Of a stretch of DNA of 64,000 bases, positions 1-12,420 are shown in pieces. Under the pieces are notes generated by a model, which saw nothing but the letters and a program-made list of their open reading frames with translations, was not told the origin of the DNA and did no database searches. Within the stretch, counting starts at the first letter, position 1. The number at the start of each line of letters is the position of its first letter. The stretch is taken from positions 1,612,001-1,676,000 of the forward strand of contig CM019708.1 of assembly GCA_009760885.1 (NCBI GenBank), in the 5' to 3' direction. The position numbers and the translations under genes are program-made. This stretch comes from Achatina immaculata. Its lineage: Eukaryota; Mollusca; Gastropoda; Stylommatophora; Achatinidae.

Positions 1-468
1 TGCTAATGATGATGACCCTGAAGATGATGATGAAGATGAAGCTCTATGGCTTGTATTATGAGCACCACTAAATGTGGAAGATCTTTTTATAAATTCTGGT
101 CTGGACTGATACACATGCCGCTGTGATGTATGAGGAGGAGTGAAGTTATGTACAAACTGGTACTTATTTTGTGCCAAGGTATTAATCTTTTGAGAGTTAT
201 TCTCTCCTTGTCTCACACTGTCTACCTCTGCATGAACTAAATAATACCTGACTTCTCCAGCATATTCACCCCACTTGTGAAGAGACTGTAAAGGATACTC
301 TGCTGGGATTAGGGACCGCTCTGTATCTCTCCATTTCTCTATAAGAGTAAAACGGCCTGTTCGACCCATAGCACTTGCTAAGGCTACCACAACATCCTGG
401 CATGTTGTAGTATAACTGGCTCCACAAAGAACTTTCTGGATTCCATCCACCCACACCTTAAGCTCCAT
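1..468 (-). CDS. RASSF8: RASSF8-like Ras-association protein, first coding exon (partial at window edge)
   Basis: The minus strand reads 156 open codons from an ATG at 468-466 to the window edge. The protein starts [16 protein letters not shown], followed by [19 protein letters not shown] and then [13 protein letters not shown]. This is the N-terminal Ras-association (RA) domain, about residues 1-80, of the N-terminal RASSF group; the EKWRDTER segment points to RASSF8 rather than RASSF7 or RASSF10. In that family the RA fold is a ubiquitin-like scaffold linked to cell-cell adhesion and Hippo or NF-kB signalling. After the RA domain comes a low-complexity linker with a serine run at residues 146-154 ([13 protein letters not shown]). 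The coiled-coil C-terminus lies outside the window. A possible splice acceptor (ttgaacag) lies about 25 bases upstream of the ATG, suggesting a separate 5' UTR exon. The RA motif runs through without interruption, so no intron is needed inside this exon. Confidence 0.9.
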   Translation of the reverse strand, partial: MELKVWVDGIQKVLCGASYTTTCQDVVVALASAMGRTGRFTLIEKWRDTERSLIPAEYPLQSLHKWGEYAGEVRYYLVHAEVDSVRQGENNSQKINTLAQNKYQFVHNFTPPHTSQRHVYQSRPEFIKRSSTFSGAHNTSHRASSSSSSSGSSSLA

Positions 469-2445
469 ACTCTTAATTAATGGTGATACTCTGTTCAATT
501 ATTTTTTTTTTGTTTACAGAAATTATTACATGTCTCCTGATGCTGCATGCAAGGATCCTGTGCAAGATTCACATAATCCATTTTCACTCATATTTATATT
601 AAGTTAATCTTCACTGACATACAGACTCCTTGTCTATAACATTTATGAAATATATCACCACAGAAACATTTAAAATTACTTAATGTTTCCTTTTACTCCT
701 GTTTCTGTTCCCTTTCTCTTATTCTGAATCAACGAGGATGTGAAAAGAGCAAACCGCGTCACAGCTACTAGGGCAGTTTTTATTATAAATGCTGAGCTGA
801 ATTACAAGTTTTTCCCAAGAATCCAATATCCTGGATAGAAATCTTTTTTGACTCCATTCTAGCTTGGAACATCTGTTGGAATTTTAAAAAAAACACACAG
901 CTAAACATTACTACAAAGAATGCTGATTATATAGAAAAGGATATCTAAATGTTAAGATAGCTTACTGGTACATTTTGATTAACTAGCAAAATAATTACAT
1001 AATTTCTAAGGTAAACACTAGTTGTCACCTTAGAATGTGAGCACATACTGTCATTTCAGAAAGAAAACCAACCCTGTTGTCATTGTAGAAGGTAAGTACT
1101 GCTGTATAAGAAAGGAACCATATATTGTCATTTTATAAAGTAACAAACTGCTGTCATTTTATGAGCAGAATGTGATGGCGTGTTGTCACTGTAATAAGAA
1201 CTATAATTACACACAAGGCATGAATATGACAACAGAAGCAATTTGTCAGAGAATCAGAGAGTCCTTGTGTAAACTAGTATGTTCAGCTCCAACTAGAAAC
1301 TATAAAACACTAATAGTGATTAATAAAGTTTGCCTCATCTTGTAACACAGTAGCATAAAGGTTATATTATGTAACAAATATAAACGTGTTACTAGTACAC
1401 AATTATATTATGTACCTAACACAAACTTCCTTTATTATATACCAAAGTTCAACGTTGCAATGTAAAATGTGCATGATTTCAAATATTTACCCAGCGACAT
1501 ATAAGGTTTGGTGTAGCAAACTTGATCGTTTAGGACACAGCAAGGTGAACACTGTGACTCACCTATCGAAAGAATGTGGAACTAAGTTTCGCCCTGCTCT
1601 GTATATTTGTCATTGATACAGACTCCAGTGATCAAGCTGTTTTACACTCCAGTGGAATTTGTCAAGTCTGACAGAAACTATACACTGCTAGTACCCACGT
1701 CTCAACAATTTATGTTGTGTACTGTTTGTAAGACCAACTACAGACCTAAGTGTCCCGTCGAGATGTCAGACTTGGAGGTTACCCTGACTTATCTAGCCGA
1801 CTGCGTTAGTAGTGTTAACTCCGCTCCGCCTAAGTGGATTATTTAAACAAATTGTATGCTTTTTTCATGTCTATATCTAACCTGGCCATCTTTTCCAAGT
1901 TCAAATACGGAACATTCAGTCAAGCGGGAGAGGTCAGGGGCGGTAGAAGAAAGTTAATCAGCAGTAAGCTAAGTTTATAACTTCACGTACAAATGTTAAG
2001 CCTACTTGTACTACTCTATAGATTGTATTTTCTTCAAAACAGCAACACTATCCACTACGATAATTTTAAAATGTTGGGTATTTCCAAACATGTGGCGATC
2101 AAAGATAATAATAAAGGACAGTATGGGGGAACTGTTTTAAAGTAGGGGACATGTAGACGTGCCGACCGAAGCAATACGATTCCTGGGGCAAATCTTTCAA
2201 ATATGGGAATGTCCAGTATAAAACAGGAAAATCTTATGAATTTCAGTTTAATCTGTCTTCATGCGTGCCCAAGATGGATGGATGGATGGATGGGGGAGAA
2301 GAATGAAAGAAAGATGTGGTGAAGGTAACAGTAAATATCACACAATAAAAACAATAACAAACACTTATTGCTTCCACGGCTAAAAAAAAATAATAATAAC
2401 TAAATCTTACCCACACATTGACCGTACCACAGATTCGCCTATTCA
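469..2445. other. Upstream flank of RASSF8, no gene recognised
   Basis: About 2 kb of AT-rich DNA upstream of the RASSF8 coding exon. The open frames at 1386-1846 on the plus strand are short and show no family motif I recognise. A short (GATG)n run lies near 2274-2292. Untranslated exons or the promoter of RASSF8 could lie here, but no promoter element is clear. Confidence 0.4.
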
Positions 2446-3061
2446 GTCAGTTTGTCATTTGCATGTCCCTTGCGGAACTTTGCCTCCCTAACAGCTCTCA
2501 TGTAGGCTTCTCGGTTGTAAACAAGATACCCTGTTGCTGATGCATTCATTCGCAGATCGTCAACGATGTCTTGCAGTCATCTTCGCCTCGGCCTTCCTAT
2601 CTTTCTTTTTCCCCATCATGTACCCTTCCAAGGCGGTCTTCTCTAAATTCTCATGACGTTTAATGTGTCCAAAATATTTAAGTTTTCTCTGTTTAATCTT
2701 CTTCACTAGCCAACCTTCTTCAATATTAAGTTCTTATAGTAGGATATATTTGTTCTTTTTTGTGTCCATGATATTTGAAGAACTCTTCTGTAGCATTTAC
2801 ATTCAAAGGCATTTATGTGTTTCTCAGCTGTTTTGTTAAGTGTTCAGGTCTCACAGGCATATGTTGTGATGGGAAAGATGCATGCCCTTAATTATTAATT
2901 AGTAATGATCCAAGATATTCAAAACTCTCCACTTCTTTCAATTTTTCCTCATTGACATATGAGGGGAAGTCACTAAGTAACTCGCAAAGGCCTGTTACAA
3001 CAACAACACAATGCGACAGTAATTTGTTTGAACCTACATTATCCCCCTATTTCTCAACGTA

Positions 3062-3806
3062 TAAAATAGGAAAAAGTAGGAGCAGCTTTATTACTTAACG
3101 ATTACAAAGTTGTGACGTTTCGGCGTGAGCCTTAATCATACAAAAAACACACAGGACGAGAAATAGAGAGAGGAGATAAAGTATAGATTCACATGAATAC
3201 TATTTACAAAAAAAAATTTTTTTAAGAGTACTTAGCTGTAAATTGTAAGATGTGACTTGTCCGGCGGTGTATGTCAGGAATGGATTTAGTATAACGTGGA
3301 GACTGTTTAAATAGAGACTTGTGATATGCGGTCGGTGGGTTGTAACTGGGGGTGGTGGATGGGGAACCGGGGAGGGGAGAGAGAGTGATACAATATTGAC
3401 CTAGCTAGGGGAAGTTGAAAGAGATGACTGAGGAAGAGGGGTTGCAGAGTGATGCTGTGAGGAAGTTTGAAAAGTAAGAAGAGGTGGACTTAGTGGAGAG
3501 GTACTAATCAGATTAGGGGACCGCATGCAAAAACATCTGTACGACATCGCCTAGCATGCTTCGAAACCAGTCCCAAATCATTTCAATGGCCCCAACCACA
3601 GAGGCAAAACTGATTTTCTGGTAACAGCCATCAAACAATGTCATGCAGATGACACAAGCCGCCTGGTGCTTGAGAACCGCTGCATTCAAAATTATAGGAC
3701 GCTGGAGCCACATGGGTTAAACTCCCTGTTTAGCTATACTTAACATTCTCTTCAATCATTACAGCATCACTATATATATATATATATATATACACTAATT
3801 ATTGTG
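3062..3806 (+). mobile_element. Penelope-like element fragment inserted in the mariner
   Basis: The 14-bp direct repeat TATTTCTCAACGTA flanks it at 3048-3061 and 3807-3820. Reading across one copy restores the mariner 3' coding end, so it is a target-site duplication. The plus-strand 3' portion (about 3520-3730) translates to HASKPVPNHFNGPNH, then CHADDTSRLVLENRCI and YRTLEPHGLNSLF. This matches the C-terminal part of the Penelope-type GIY-YIG endonuclease. Near 3118 a TTTCGGCGTGAGCCTT motif is shared, with two differences, with the element at 45669-46896. An (AT)n tract lies at 3769-3792. Confidence 0.75.
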
Positions 3807-3821
3807 TATTTCTCAACGTAA

Positions 3822-4853
3822 TCACCACCAACATCGATACATTTGTCCCATCGTGTAAATCAGTGTTGCAATACCCATGGCGTAAAAATTGAGAGTCCGA
3901 TTTCTGAACCATTTTTTTTACTTATGTTTCCACCACTTCGTCAGTCGAGAATCTTCTCCCGCCAAGGTGGTTTTTCAATGGACCAAACAAGTGAAAATCA
4001 CTTGGAGCTAAATCAGGACTATATAGGGTGGATGTTCAAGAACTTACCAACCCAACTGGATAATTTTCTCTTTGGTTAACCGAGCCGTATGTGGTCTGAC
4101 ATTGTCATGAAGGAGAAGCACACCTCTAGTCAGCAGACCAGGATGTTTTCTTCGAATTGCATCTCGTAGCATCGACAGAACTTCACAGTACGATACAGAA
4201 TTCATACTGTCACCATACTTCTGGAACTTGGTTAACAACACTCATTGATAATCCCAGAACACTGTCAGCATAACCTTCCCCGCAGAGGCCGTAATCTTGA
4301 TTTTATTTTGCGCACGGCGATGACGGGTGTTTCCATTGCATTGAGGCATGTTTTGATTCGGGCTGGTAGTGGTGCACCCAAAATTCGTATCCAGTAATAA
4401 TCCTTTGGAGCATGTCTTCACCTTCATATGTGTAATGAGAAAGATGCTGCAATGACAAACCAAATCGGTTCATTTTGTGTTCATCATTCAGATCTCTGGG
4501 TATACTTTTTCGAAAATTCAATTGCTCATGCATTATTCTGTAGGTTAACCCATGTGAACATCCGATTTCACTTGCTACATTGTCTATCGTTACTCGTCTA
4601 TCAGCACTGATAATCTAATTCACACGTTGCAGTTGCTTCTGTTGCAATCTGAACAGGACGGCCAACTCGGAGTTTGTCAACAATTTCGGTGCGTCCCTGA
4701 GAAAATTCTTTCACCCAGTTATAGACCGCTTTACGTGATAAACACTTTTCACCATAAACTGTAATCACTTCCTTAAGAATGTCCTTTAGCCCACAAAATT
4801 CGCATTACACTTTTCTGTTCTTCTTTGGTACACACTAACAGTTGGGTAGCCAT
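3822..4853 (-). pseudogene. mariner transposase pseudogene (DD34D family)
   Basis: The reading starts at an ATG at 4853-4851 (MATQLLVCTKEEQKSVMRI, the first helix-turn-helix). It continues through LSLQHLSHYTYEGEDMLQRI and WVHHYQPESK to LLLHDNVRPHTARL, which carries the second catalytic Asp, and on to a degenerate C-terminus ending near 3822 (MGQMYRCWW, the family's usual KCIDVGG region). The first catalytic motif, normally GDE, reads GYE here. Several stops and frameshifts break the frame, for example after FWDYQ near 4242. It cannot encode an active enzyme. Confidence 0.85.
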
Positions 4854-5107
4854 TTTGTTATTGCTTTGCGCATGCGCACGTAATTCCCAGCGCCCCCTAC
4901 ATACAACTACTATAAAGTTGGACGATGGTACTATCTAAGATATATTTAAATACTACCTGATAACTGCCACTGATAAATATTTCAATTTGCGAGTTACTTA
5001 GTAACTTCCCCTTGTTTATTTCAGCTGCTTTATTTGTTTTGCCAGCTGTCATCAATTTAGTTTTCTTCGCATTAAGAGAGAGGTTTTGCTCTTCACTATT
5101 CTTATAA

Positions 5108-5275
5108 AAAGGTAAAGGTAATCCTCTCATGCCTTGGAGGCACATAGGGATATGGTGTTAGTGCCAATATTTTCATTGACCTGTCAGCACACTAGAGGGT
5201 GATATGATCAGTATCATGCCTGGCCGCCTTTCCTTCCCCAACTCCAGAAGAAGTCGGGGTATCCATTTATGGTGT
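5108..5275. mobile_element. Unclassified ~165-bp insertion within RTE-A fragment
   Basis: Comparison with the RTE-A copy at 62584-64000 shows that this segment interrupts the element between its ctattctta and ataattag blocks. It begins AAAGGTAAAGGTAATCC and ends near ATGGTGTAAG. It has no coding potential and no clear terminal repeats. A SINE is possible from the size alone. Confidence 0.45.
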
Positions 5276-5642
5276 AAGATAATTAGTTTTTCTATTCCTT
5301 TTTGTGTTGTGGACAGTAATACTGTGTCATCGGCATATCTAATCTCTGGTGATTCATAGCCTCTTTCCGGCTATTACAGGTAGTTATTTCCAGTCAGCTA
5401 AACGATAAATTCTCTATAAGGTCCATCCCCCCTCTCTTTATTTCACAACGTATTGTACGCAAAACTAAATGTTGTTGCGTTGGTCATTGTCTGTTTTGTT
5501 TAATGAATAAACAATAAAGTAAATCAGACATGTATGATAGAGCACTATTATAAAAAGAAAGATAAAAGTACATAACAGCCCAGAAGAAGAGATCACTATA
5601 TGAGATACGTGCGTGGACATATCATGCATGCATCATAAGTAC

Positions 5643-6208
5643 TAGAAAGGAAGTTAGGATCAGAATTGCAAAAGCAGCATCAATCTTCAAGAATCTTGAG
5701 AACATATGGAATTCAAAAGTTATAAGCACAAAAACAAAGTTAAGACTATTCAATTCAAATGTAATATCCATCCTCATTTATGCATGTGAAAGCTGGAAAA
5801 CAACTAAAGAAACAGAAAACAAATTATACTCTTTTGAAAACAAATGCATAAGGAAAATACTCGGCATCAAGTGGAACGAATTCAAGAACAATGCAGAGAT
5901 AAGACAGATGACCGAACAACAACCAGTCTCATGGGTGACCAGGAAAAGGAGATGGATATATGTTGGTCACTTGATGAGAAGAAATTATCAGAGAATCCCA
6001 AAACAAGCTATCAAGTGGAACACAACAGGCCAAAGAAAAAGAGGCAGACCGCGTGAAACTCTGAAGAGGACATTGTTAAGAGAGGCCAAATTAACAGGCA
6101 TAAAATCCTTTGATGACGTTGAAAGACTCGCCGAAGACAGGAAAAATTGGCGAACTACTTTGCGTGCCCTATGTGGCGTCTAACGGCACGGGAAGGATAT
6201 AAGATAAG
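5643..6208 (+). mobile_element. RTE-B non-LTR retrotransposon, 5'-truncated copy
   Basis: Flanked by the 11-bp duplication ATCATAAGTAC (5632-5642 and 6209-6219). The plus strand encodes the C-terminal domain found downstream of RT in RTE-like elements: RRWIYVGHLMRRN, then QRKRGRPRETLKRTLLREA and [20 protein letters not shown] before a stop. It ends in an (AAGAT)n tail. Other RTE-B pieces in this window are at 23532, 28604, 36736 and 60007. Confidence 0.85.
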
Positions 6209-6219
6209 ATCATAAGTAC

Positions 6220-7424
6220 ACACATATATATGTACTTATGTAAAAACATACATACATATATATTATACGTATGCACGTTCGTTCGTGTACATGTATGTAT
6301 GTACATACGTATATACATTATCCGTGTATGTACGTTTGTAATGTGTGTGATTGCATGCACTAACATTCATACAAAACTTAGCATAAATTTCAAATGGCAT
6401 CTGGTCACCATTCATTCAGCTCTCTCTCTCTTTCTTTTTTCTCTCTCTCTTTTTTTTCTCTTTCTTTCTCTCTCTCTTTCTGTCTCTGATGCTTCATTTG
6501 TAGGGAGAAATAGTTTCGCACCGCCTTACAACATTCCTGCTGGATGCCCCGGTCAACGGTCTGGCTTGTGGCCGTGTTTGCCCGAGATTCAATGTGGATA
6601 ATTTAGTCTTGTCTGACCAGAGTAACCATGTTTATGCTGTGGTATTTGATGTAGCCTATCTGGTCCTTTCCATGACATTTTACATACAGGAATTTTTAAC
6701 TTCATTCATACCTTCCCTAGAAAAGTGCTCTGAATGTTTACACTTGTGTTACTTGTTTACATGATCAGCAAACCAATAAAAACATAAAGCGACACGAATA
6801 TATGTACTATGATATCTTCCATGATGTCATGGGGATTTCCTGTCCATGAACTTTCGCTTATCAAAGTTCGTCTTCAATGTTCTCGTGTATACATTTCTGT
6901 TGGTATTGTTTTTAACTTCCAAGATAACTTTACGTGGGGTTTATTGTGTGATAACAGATAAGGGGAAGACGATGGTGGGGAGGCGGTATAACCATCTACC
7001 AAGTCTGAGATTCTCCAAGTGATTTCTTCCATCTGGTCTTCTATGTCTGTATAATGTTGTCATTTTCTCCTTGCTCCAACTAACTGACGAGTCTTTCCGT
7101 CTGAGTAAATGAAGCTAAAGGTGGACATAATTCCTTAACGAAGAATAACAAGTAAATGAGTGAACTCGTCCGCCCGCCCACCCACCCATCCATCCACCCA
7201 CCCACCCATCCATCCATCCATCCATCCATTTTTTCTGACTGCTGTCTTCTCATGATAGTGTCCGTTACATTATCATCTTCTTCTCCGTAACAATATGAAT
7301 AAATCAGGTTCTCTGTGAATTTATTTGTTTGAAATATGAGTGTGTGTTCAAAAGCTGTCAATGATTATTTTAGTGTGAAGGTCTATGCTAGAAATAAACA
7401 TGTTCTCTCGGGATTTATAGATAA

Positions 7425-7460
<36 letters not shown>

Positions 7461-10440
7461 TTATACCACTAACTACATTCCTTAATAAGCTTAATGTTTA
7501 TCCTCGTACCTCGCGAAATTTACAGTTGACCATGTCTTGCCTCCTTCATACTTCGCTGGTAGTTCTCGAGACAGATGTTATGTCTTACTCATAGCGGAGC
7601 AACATCAAACAAGTTTGTGTGACTGAGCTTCCTCCAAATAGGGGACATAAAACTGGGATTACATCGATCGAAGTTGGCCACGGGACAGTATAACATAATA
7701 ACCTTATAAGGAAAATGCTCCAAGATAATACAAGCCGTCTCTGATATCGCAACACCCGAGTTTATCAAACTTACGTCAGGTTTAGTATTGGATCTGCAGA
7801 AACTTTAAAATACACCGCCCTCAACATTTCACTTAGTTAAAAAATGAATAAACAGACCGAAAGTTAGTCAGGGTAAATTGAAAAAGATTGTAGAAACATC
7901 TTCCGCGTAGATAATTATGGAAAAACCAAATAATCTTTATATCATTATCGTTTCTCATGCCGTTTCATATACAAACTCGAATGATACCACTTGACAGCAC
8001 ACTATACAAGGAATTAACTTCCTTTTTACTGCCGAGAAAAAAAAACGAAGGCAGGTTCTACTCTACGCGGTTAACAATTATCCATGTAAACAATATATCA
8101 TGTTAACAATTATCCACGTAAATATATCTCATGTTAACAATTAGCCGCGTAAAAGTATCTCATATTAACAATTATCCGCGTAAACATACTTCATGTTAAC
8201 AATTACCCACGTAAAGATACCTCATATTAACAATTATCCACGTAAATATACCTCATGTTAAAAATTATCCATGCAAACATATCCCAGGCGGGTTCATACA
8301 AAGAAGTGAACACTATTACCAAGGCTCCCCTGTACTGGTGATTCACGCTAACACCAGCAGGTATATACACGCCAGCGGACAAAGCTGCCAGCTACAAACG
8401 GTCCACTTCGTTCCTTAGTGTACAGGATTGCAGGTCCTAAGCCCTAGGATTGTTGACCTTACCGCAGTTACACGCTCATCGACTTCAACGATGGTTTCTG
8501 CCCCGATGTCACGTCATAGCTCGATTTACACACGATGTTTTCACTGCCTTAGTTCTGTTATACTAGTTTAATTTAGAAATAACATACTTTACTGTAGTTT
8601 TGTCCTCATTAAATTACTTTTACCATATAGTTATCTATCCCTATTTCTCAGTACTAACTCTTGTCATTAGAATAAGTTGGATAATTAATGAAGGTCGTTA
8701 GTTTCAAAATGCAGACATGCATATTTATTTGTATTTTGATTTAATTATACAGCAAACAGAAAGTGGACAGATAACGTAGTTGGTAAACTCTCATATTTGT
8801 AAAGCAGTCTAACGGGTAAGATTACTGGGGACACAAGTTTACTCCATGGGCACGAACAATGATGAAATTGACATTATACAGCAGTTCTCCTTTTGCTTCT
8901 GCACTTCAGAGAAACATCAGTTCAAATCGTGGCCGAATCCGCGGGTACAATGACACTAGTGATGCTGTTAACTGACAATATCCACCTGCTTCATTACTGT
9001 TTGTAAAGACAAAAACTGTAAAGTGGTCATGTTATGGCTACTGTCTTACCAGCATAACATAAAAAAGACCACACTTTTCTAAAGCTAACTGCCATCTGAA
9101 TGCACATATTTACTCTCTGCTGCAAAGTGTATTTAAACACTGTTATTACCCATGAAAGATAAATCGGAAGTAGTTGCCCACGCACGGAAACACAAACACA
9201 TACAACACACGCACGACCGCATGCACTAGGATGTTCTAGGACGCAAACACATGATAGGAAAACTGTCACAGCATTTGTGGGTGTTCAACCAGTAGCCATG
9301 AAAGAAGTGTAAATGTCACCCATATCTACAAAATGTTATCTGTGTAAAGACCATGTCACGCAATTTATCAATGTCAGTCAAGGAGGCTAAGTTACGAAAT
9401 CAGAATTACAAGCAAGGACGACCTAAGGCCAAGTTCCCAAAATAGGCGATTTAGGTCACGGTATTTAAAGTATTGCTGGCATACATCCCACTGATAATTG
9501 TTCTCTTGTTAAACAAAAAGACAGCTACAAATTTAGCCTCCGCCAGCCAAGCAAAATAATGTTAAAAATTGCACTGAAAACAAACAATCATAAAACAGGA
9601 TGGAGAAAATCAGAGATAATCACTCCATATACTCAGCAGCTAAGATACTTTTGTAGATTTCATTAAACCTTTTCCATAAAAACAATCGCAAAATGCAGTC
9701 ATTATAACAATATGAAGACAACAATGGAGCTGGAGATATGGTTTCGCCAACTTTCACTACACAGATAACACAGGATATAATGTTTAACCATTGTCTTCTA
9801 AAGGCAATGAAGATTCGCACGTTGCAGTTAAACAAAAATCTTCATTATGCATTACATATTCCCAACCATAAAATGTTACAACTACATTTTACGAACTACT
9901 AAACTCGGATGATTGCCGTCAGTCAAGACAAGAATCAAAAGGTTCTATCATTTTTCTTATAAATGAGGATAACACATAAAAGCAGTGTTTCAGGGGAGTA
10001 CCCGCTTCAAGATATTATTTGTTCCTAATAAAGTAGAAGCTTGCTTAGCCATAACACGGCTCACAGGAAAACTACAACCCCGACACAGTAACTGAGTCTG
10101 CACTTTCAGTTACTCGGTGTCTGAAAATACGAAATAAAGAAAATTCCACAAACGAGAAATTCATCAATTCGTCTTCCTGCCTTTCCGAGCCTCACTTTCA
10201 CAGTTACACTAAGACATCCACGTAACATTATTTCCACCTTAGTGATGATGCGAAAAGCGATATGAAGTCAGTAGAAACTGTAATTTCAAATGTTACATTT
10301 TTATCTTTTCTCGGGCTCGCGATAATCGATACCTCTCTCTCTCTCACACACACACACACACTGTCTCTCTCATCCTCTCTCTCTCTCTTTCTGCTGTTGA
10401 TGAAATAGTAAGTGCTTGGGAAACAGCTAGAACTGGACAT
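6220..10440. other. Intergenic, low-complexity and repeat tracts, no gene recognised
   Basis: No coding family is recognisable. The region has alternating purine/pyrimidine tracts (6220-6340), TC-rich tracts (6420-6480 and 7425-7457), a CATC/CACC tract (7175-7232) whose translations are low-complexity only, and a 31-bp tandem array listed separately. Confidence 0.5.
8071..8285. repeat. Tandem array, ~31-bp unit x7
   Basis: Seven head-to-tail units each begin with TTAACAATTATCC or a near variant, spaced 31-32 bases (starts at 8071, 8103, 8134 and onward), followed by CGTAAAtatacctcatg variants. The units are diverged and have no unique spacers. Confidence 0.9.
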
Positions 10441-10744
10441 TGATGAAGAGAATATTCATGAGCTTGATCGCATTAAAGTTGAAAAGCTTTTAAATGAGGA
10501 GCTGATCGAACTGAAGGGGGACAAATAACACAGAAGTTGAGGCCCACAGGAAGAAGTTATACCCGAGGCACCAAGAAAGTTCACATAAAGAAACTGGTCC
10601 TACTATCGGCAGTGGTGTATGGATGTTTAGAAGAAACAGACGCGAATTACGAGAGACTCGAAAGAGTTGACAGACAGATACAGGATGAGGTTGCTTGCTA
10701 TAAAGAAATATATAATGGAAAGAAGAAAGAAATTACAATCACAG

Positions 10745-12085
10745 CCTGAAAAGAATTGTACTCATACCACTGCCAAAAAAGGTAACCTGAAATTATGCAC
10801 AAACTACAGGACTATTGCCCTGATTAGTCATGCCAGTAAATTCTGTTGAAAATCATAATAGGTAGACTTCGTAAGAAAATAGAAGAAGTCAATATGGTCC
10901 AAGCTGGTTTCAGGCAAGGAAGAGGATCAAGAGATCATATATTCAATATAAGATTAACAATAGAGAAATGCAGAGAGTTTAATGTGAATCTATATTTATC
11001 CTTTATAGATTACTCAAAGGCATTTGACAGTGGACAACATCAGAAACTTTGGGAAATAATGGAAAAAACTGAATTTCCAACACATTTGATACAATTAACA
11101 TCACTGCTGTATCTAGACCAACAAGCAGCAGTAAGAATAAATGGTGAAACAACATCTTGGTTTGACATAAAACAAAGGGTCCGTCAGGGGTGCATACTGT
11201 CGCCTTACTTATTTAACTTGTACACTGAAAATATAATAAGGAATGTTAGAGAAGATGTAGATAAAGAATATTACGACGACAATTGGAGGTTATGAAATAC
11301 CAGAGATTGGATATGCTGATGACACGATATTACTGTGTCACAACACAAAAAGGAATAGAAAAACTAATTAGGTTAGTTCGTAAGAACAGCGAAGAGCAAA
11401 ACCTCTATCTAAATGCGAAGAAAACTAAATTGATGACAACTGACAAAACAAACAAGACAGCTGAAATATGTATCAATGAGGAAAAACTGGAAGAAGTGGA
11501 GAGTTTTGAATATCTTGGATCACTGCTAACTAATAATGGAGATACAATGAGGGAAATTAAAAGGAGGACATTTTTTGCTCTTCAGAAAGTAAATTAACTA
11601 AAGAATCTGTGGAGAGGAACAGACAGAATTACAAAAATAAGATTTTTAAGGGCATGCATCTTTCCAATCGCAACATATGCCTGTGAAACCTGGACACTTA
11701 ACAGCTGAGAAACACATAAATGCCTTTGAATGTAAATGCTACAGAAGAGTTCTTCAAATATCATGAACACAAAAAAGAACAAGTATATCCATACTACAAG
11801 AACTTAATATTGAAGAAGGCTGGCTAGTAAAGAGAAGTAAAGAGAGAAAACTTAAATATTTTGGACACATTAAATGTCATGATAATCTAGAGAAAACTCT
11901 CTTGGAAGGGTATATAATGGGAAAAAGAAAGAGAGGAAGATCAAGGCGAAGATGGCTGCAAGACATCGTTGATGATCTGCAAATGGATGCATCAGCAGCA
12001 GGGCATCTTGCTCACAACCGAGAGGCCTACAGGAGTGCTGTTAGAGAGGCAAAGTTCCACAAGGGACATGCAAATGAATGAATGA
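10745..12085 (+). mobile_element. RTE-A retrotransposon, 5'-truncated copy
   Basis: The plus strand encodes the RTE-A RT and C-terminal domain: MVQAGFRQGRGSRDHIFNIR, LSFIDYSKAFDSGQ, RQGCILSPYLFNLYTENI, the decayed YADD site (YADDT is now in a shifted frame near 11310, reading ysADDT as GYADDTI), and VESFEYLGSLLTNNGD. At least one frameshift (about 11283) and stops (after 11590, near 11708 and 11765) break it. It starts within RT and ends in a short (AATG)n tail. Confidence 0.85.
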
Positions 12086-12177
12086 GCCTGAAATATTCCT
12101 GAAGAACACAACAAGTATCGATGCCCAAGCCTAGATATCACAGCGCCTTACACCAGCTATTCTAAAGCCTCATCAAG

Positions 12178-12420
12178 AGAACGGGAAAGAGAGAGAAAGA
12201 GAGGGAAAGAGAGAGAAAGAAAGGGAAAGAGAGAAGGAGGGAGAAAGGGAGAGAAAGAGAGGGAAAGAGAGAGGGAGGGAGAAAGAGAGGGAGGGAGAAA
12301 GAGAGGGAAAGAGAGAGGGAGAGAGAGAGGGATGGAGAAAGAGAGAGGGAGAGAGAAAGAGAGAGGGAGAGGAGAGAGAGAGCGAGGGAGAGGAGAGAGA
12401 GAGCGAGAATGAGAGGAGAC
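12178..12420. repeat. (GA)n / (GGGA)n purine tract
   Basis: About 240 bases of nearly pure A and G on the plus strand. The long SL-rich open frames seen on the minus strand here are low-complexity translations, not genes. Confidence 0.95.

Larger units (their letters stand above)
2960..5014 (-). mobile_element. mariner-type DNA transposon inserted in RTE-A
   Basis: Inverted repeats of about 29 bp bound the element: the left end reads AGGGGAAGTCACTAAGTAAC and the right end, reverse-complemented, AGGGGAAGTTACTAAGTAAC. A TA precedes the left end; the right-hand TA is mutated. Total length is 2055 bp. Removing the PLE insertion and its duplicated target (759 bp) leaves 1296 bp, the usual size of a mariner. 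A decayed transposase lies inside on the minus strand. Confidence 0.85.
2446..5395 (-). mobile_element. RTE-A retrotransposon 3' fragment, interrupted by mariner and by a short insertion
   Basis: The minus strand carries the 3' part of the RTE-A non-LTR family, whose best copy is at 31941-34714. The pieces 2446-2958, 5015-5107 and 5276-5395 align in order with its C-terminal coding region. The last coding block encodes the [17 protein letters not shown] end, followed by a degenerate (GACT)n tail. A mariner (2960-5014) and an unclassified segment of about 165 bp (5108-5275) split it. The copy has many substitutions and is a dead fragment. It is the oldest layer of a three-level nest. Confidence 0.85.

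Noticed and set aside
1386..1846. Two overlapping short plus-strand open frames
   Set aside because: No recognisable motif; CXXC-type pairs in the second are too few to call a zinc finger.
8071..8285. Seven regularly spaced ~31-bp repeats, CRISPR-like at first sight
   Set aside because: Units are contiguous with no unique spacers, diverged from each other, and in a eukaryotic context. It is a minisatellite.
8815..8940. Possible tRNA-derived SINE with GTTCAAATC
   Set aside because: The B-box-like match is weak and no A box lies at a suitable distance.
10420..10530. Plus-strand reading DIDEENIHELDRIKVEKLL then NEELIEL, similar to the tail of pogo/Tigger transposases
   Set aside because: Only about 35 residues fit, with no catalytic or terminal-repeat sequence nearby.
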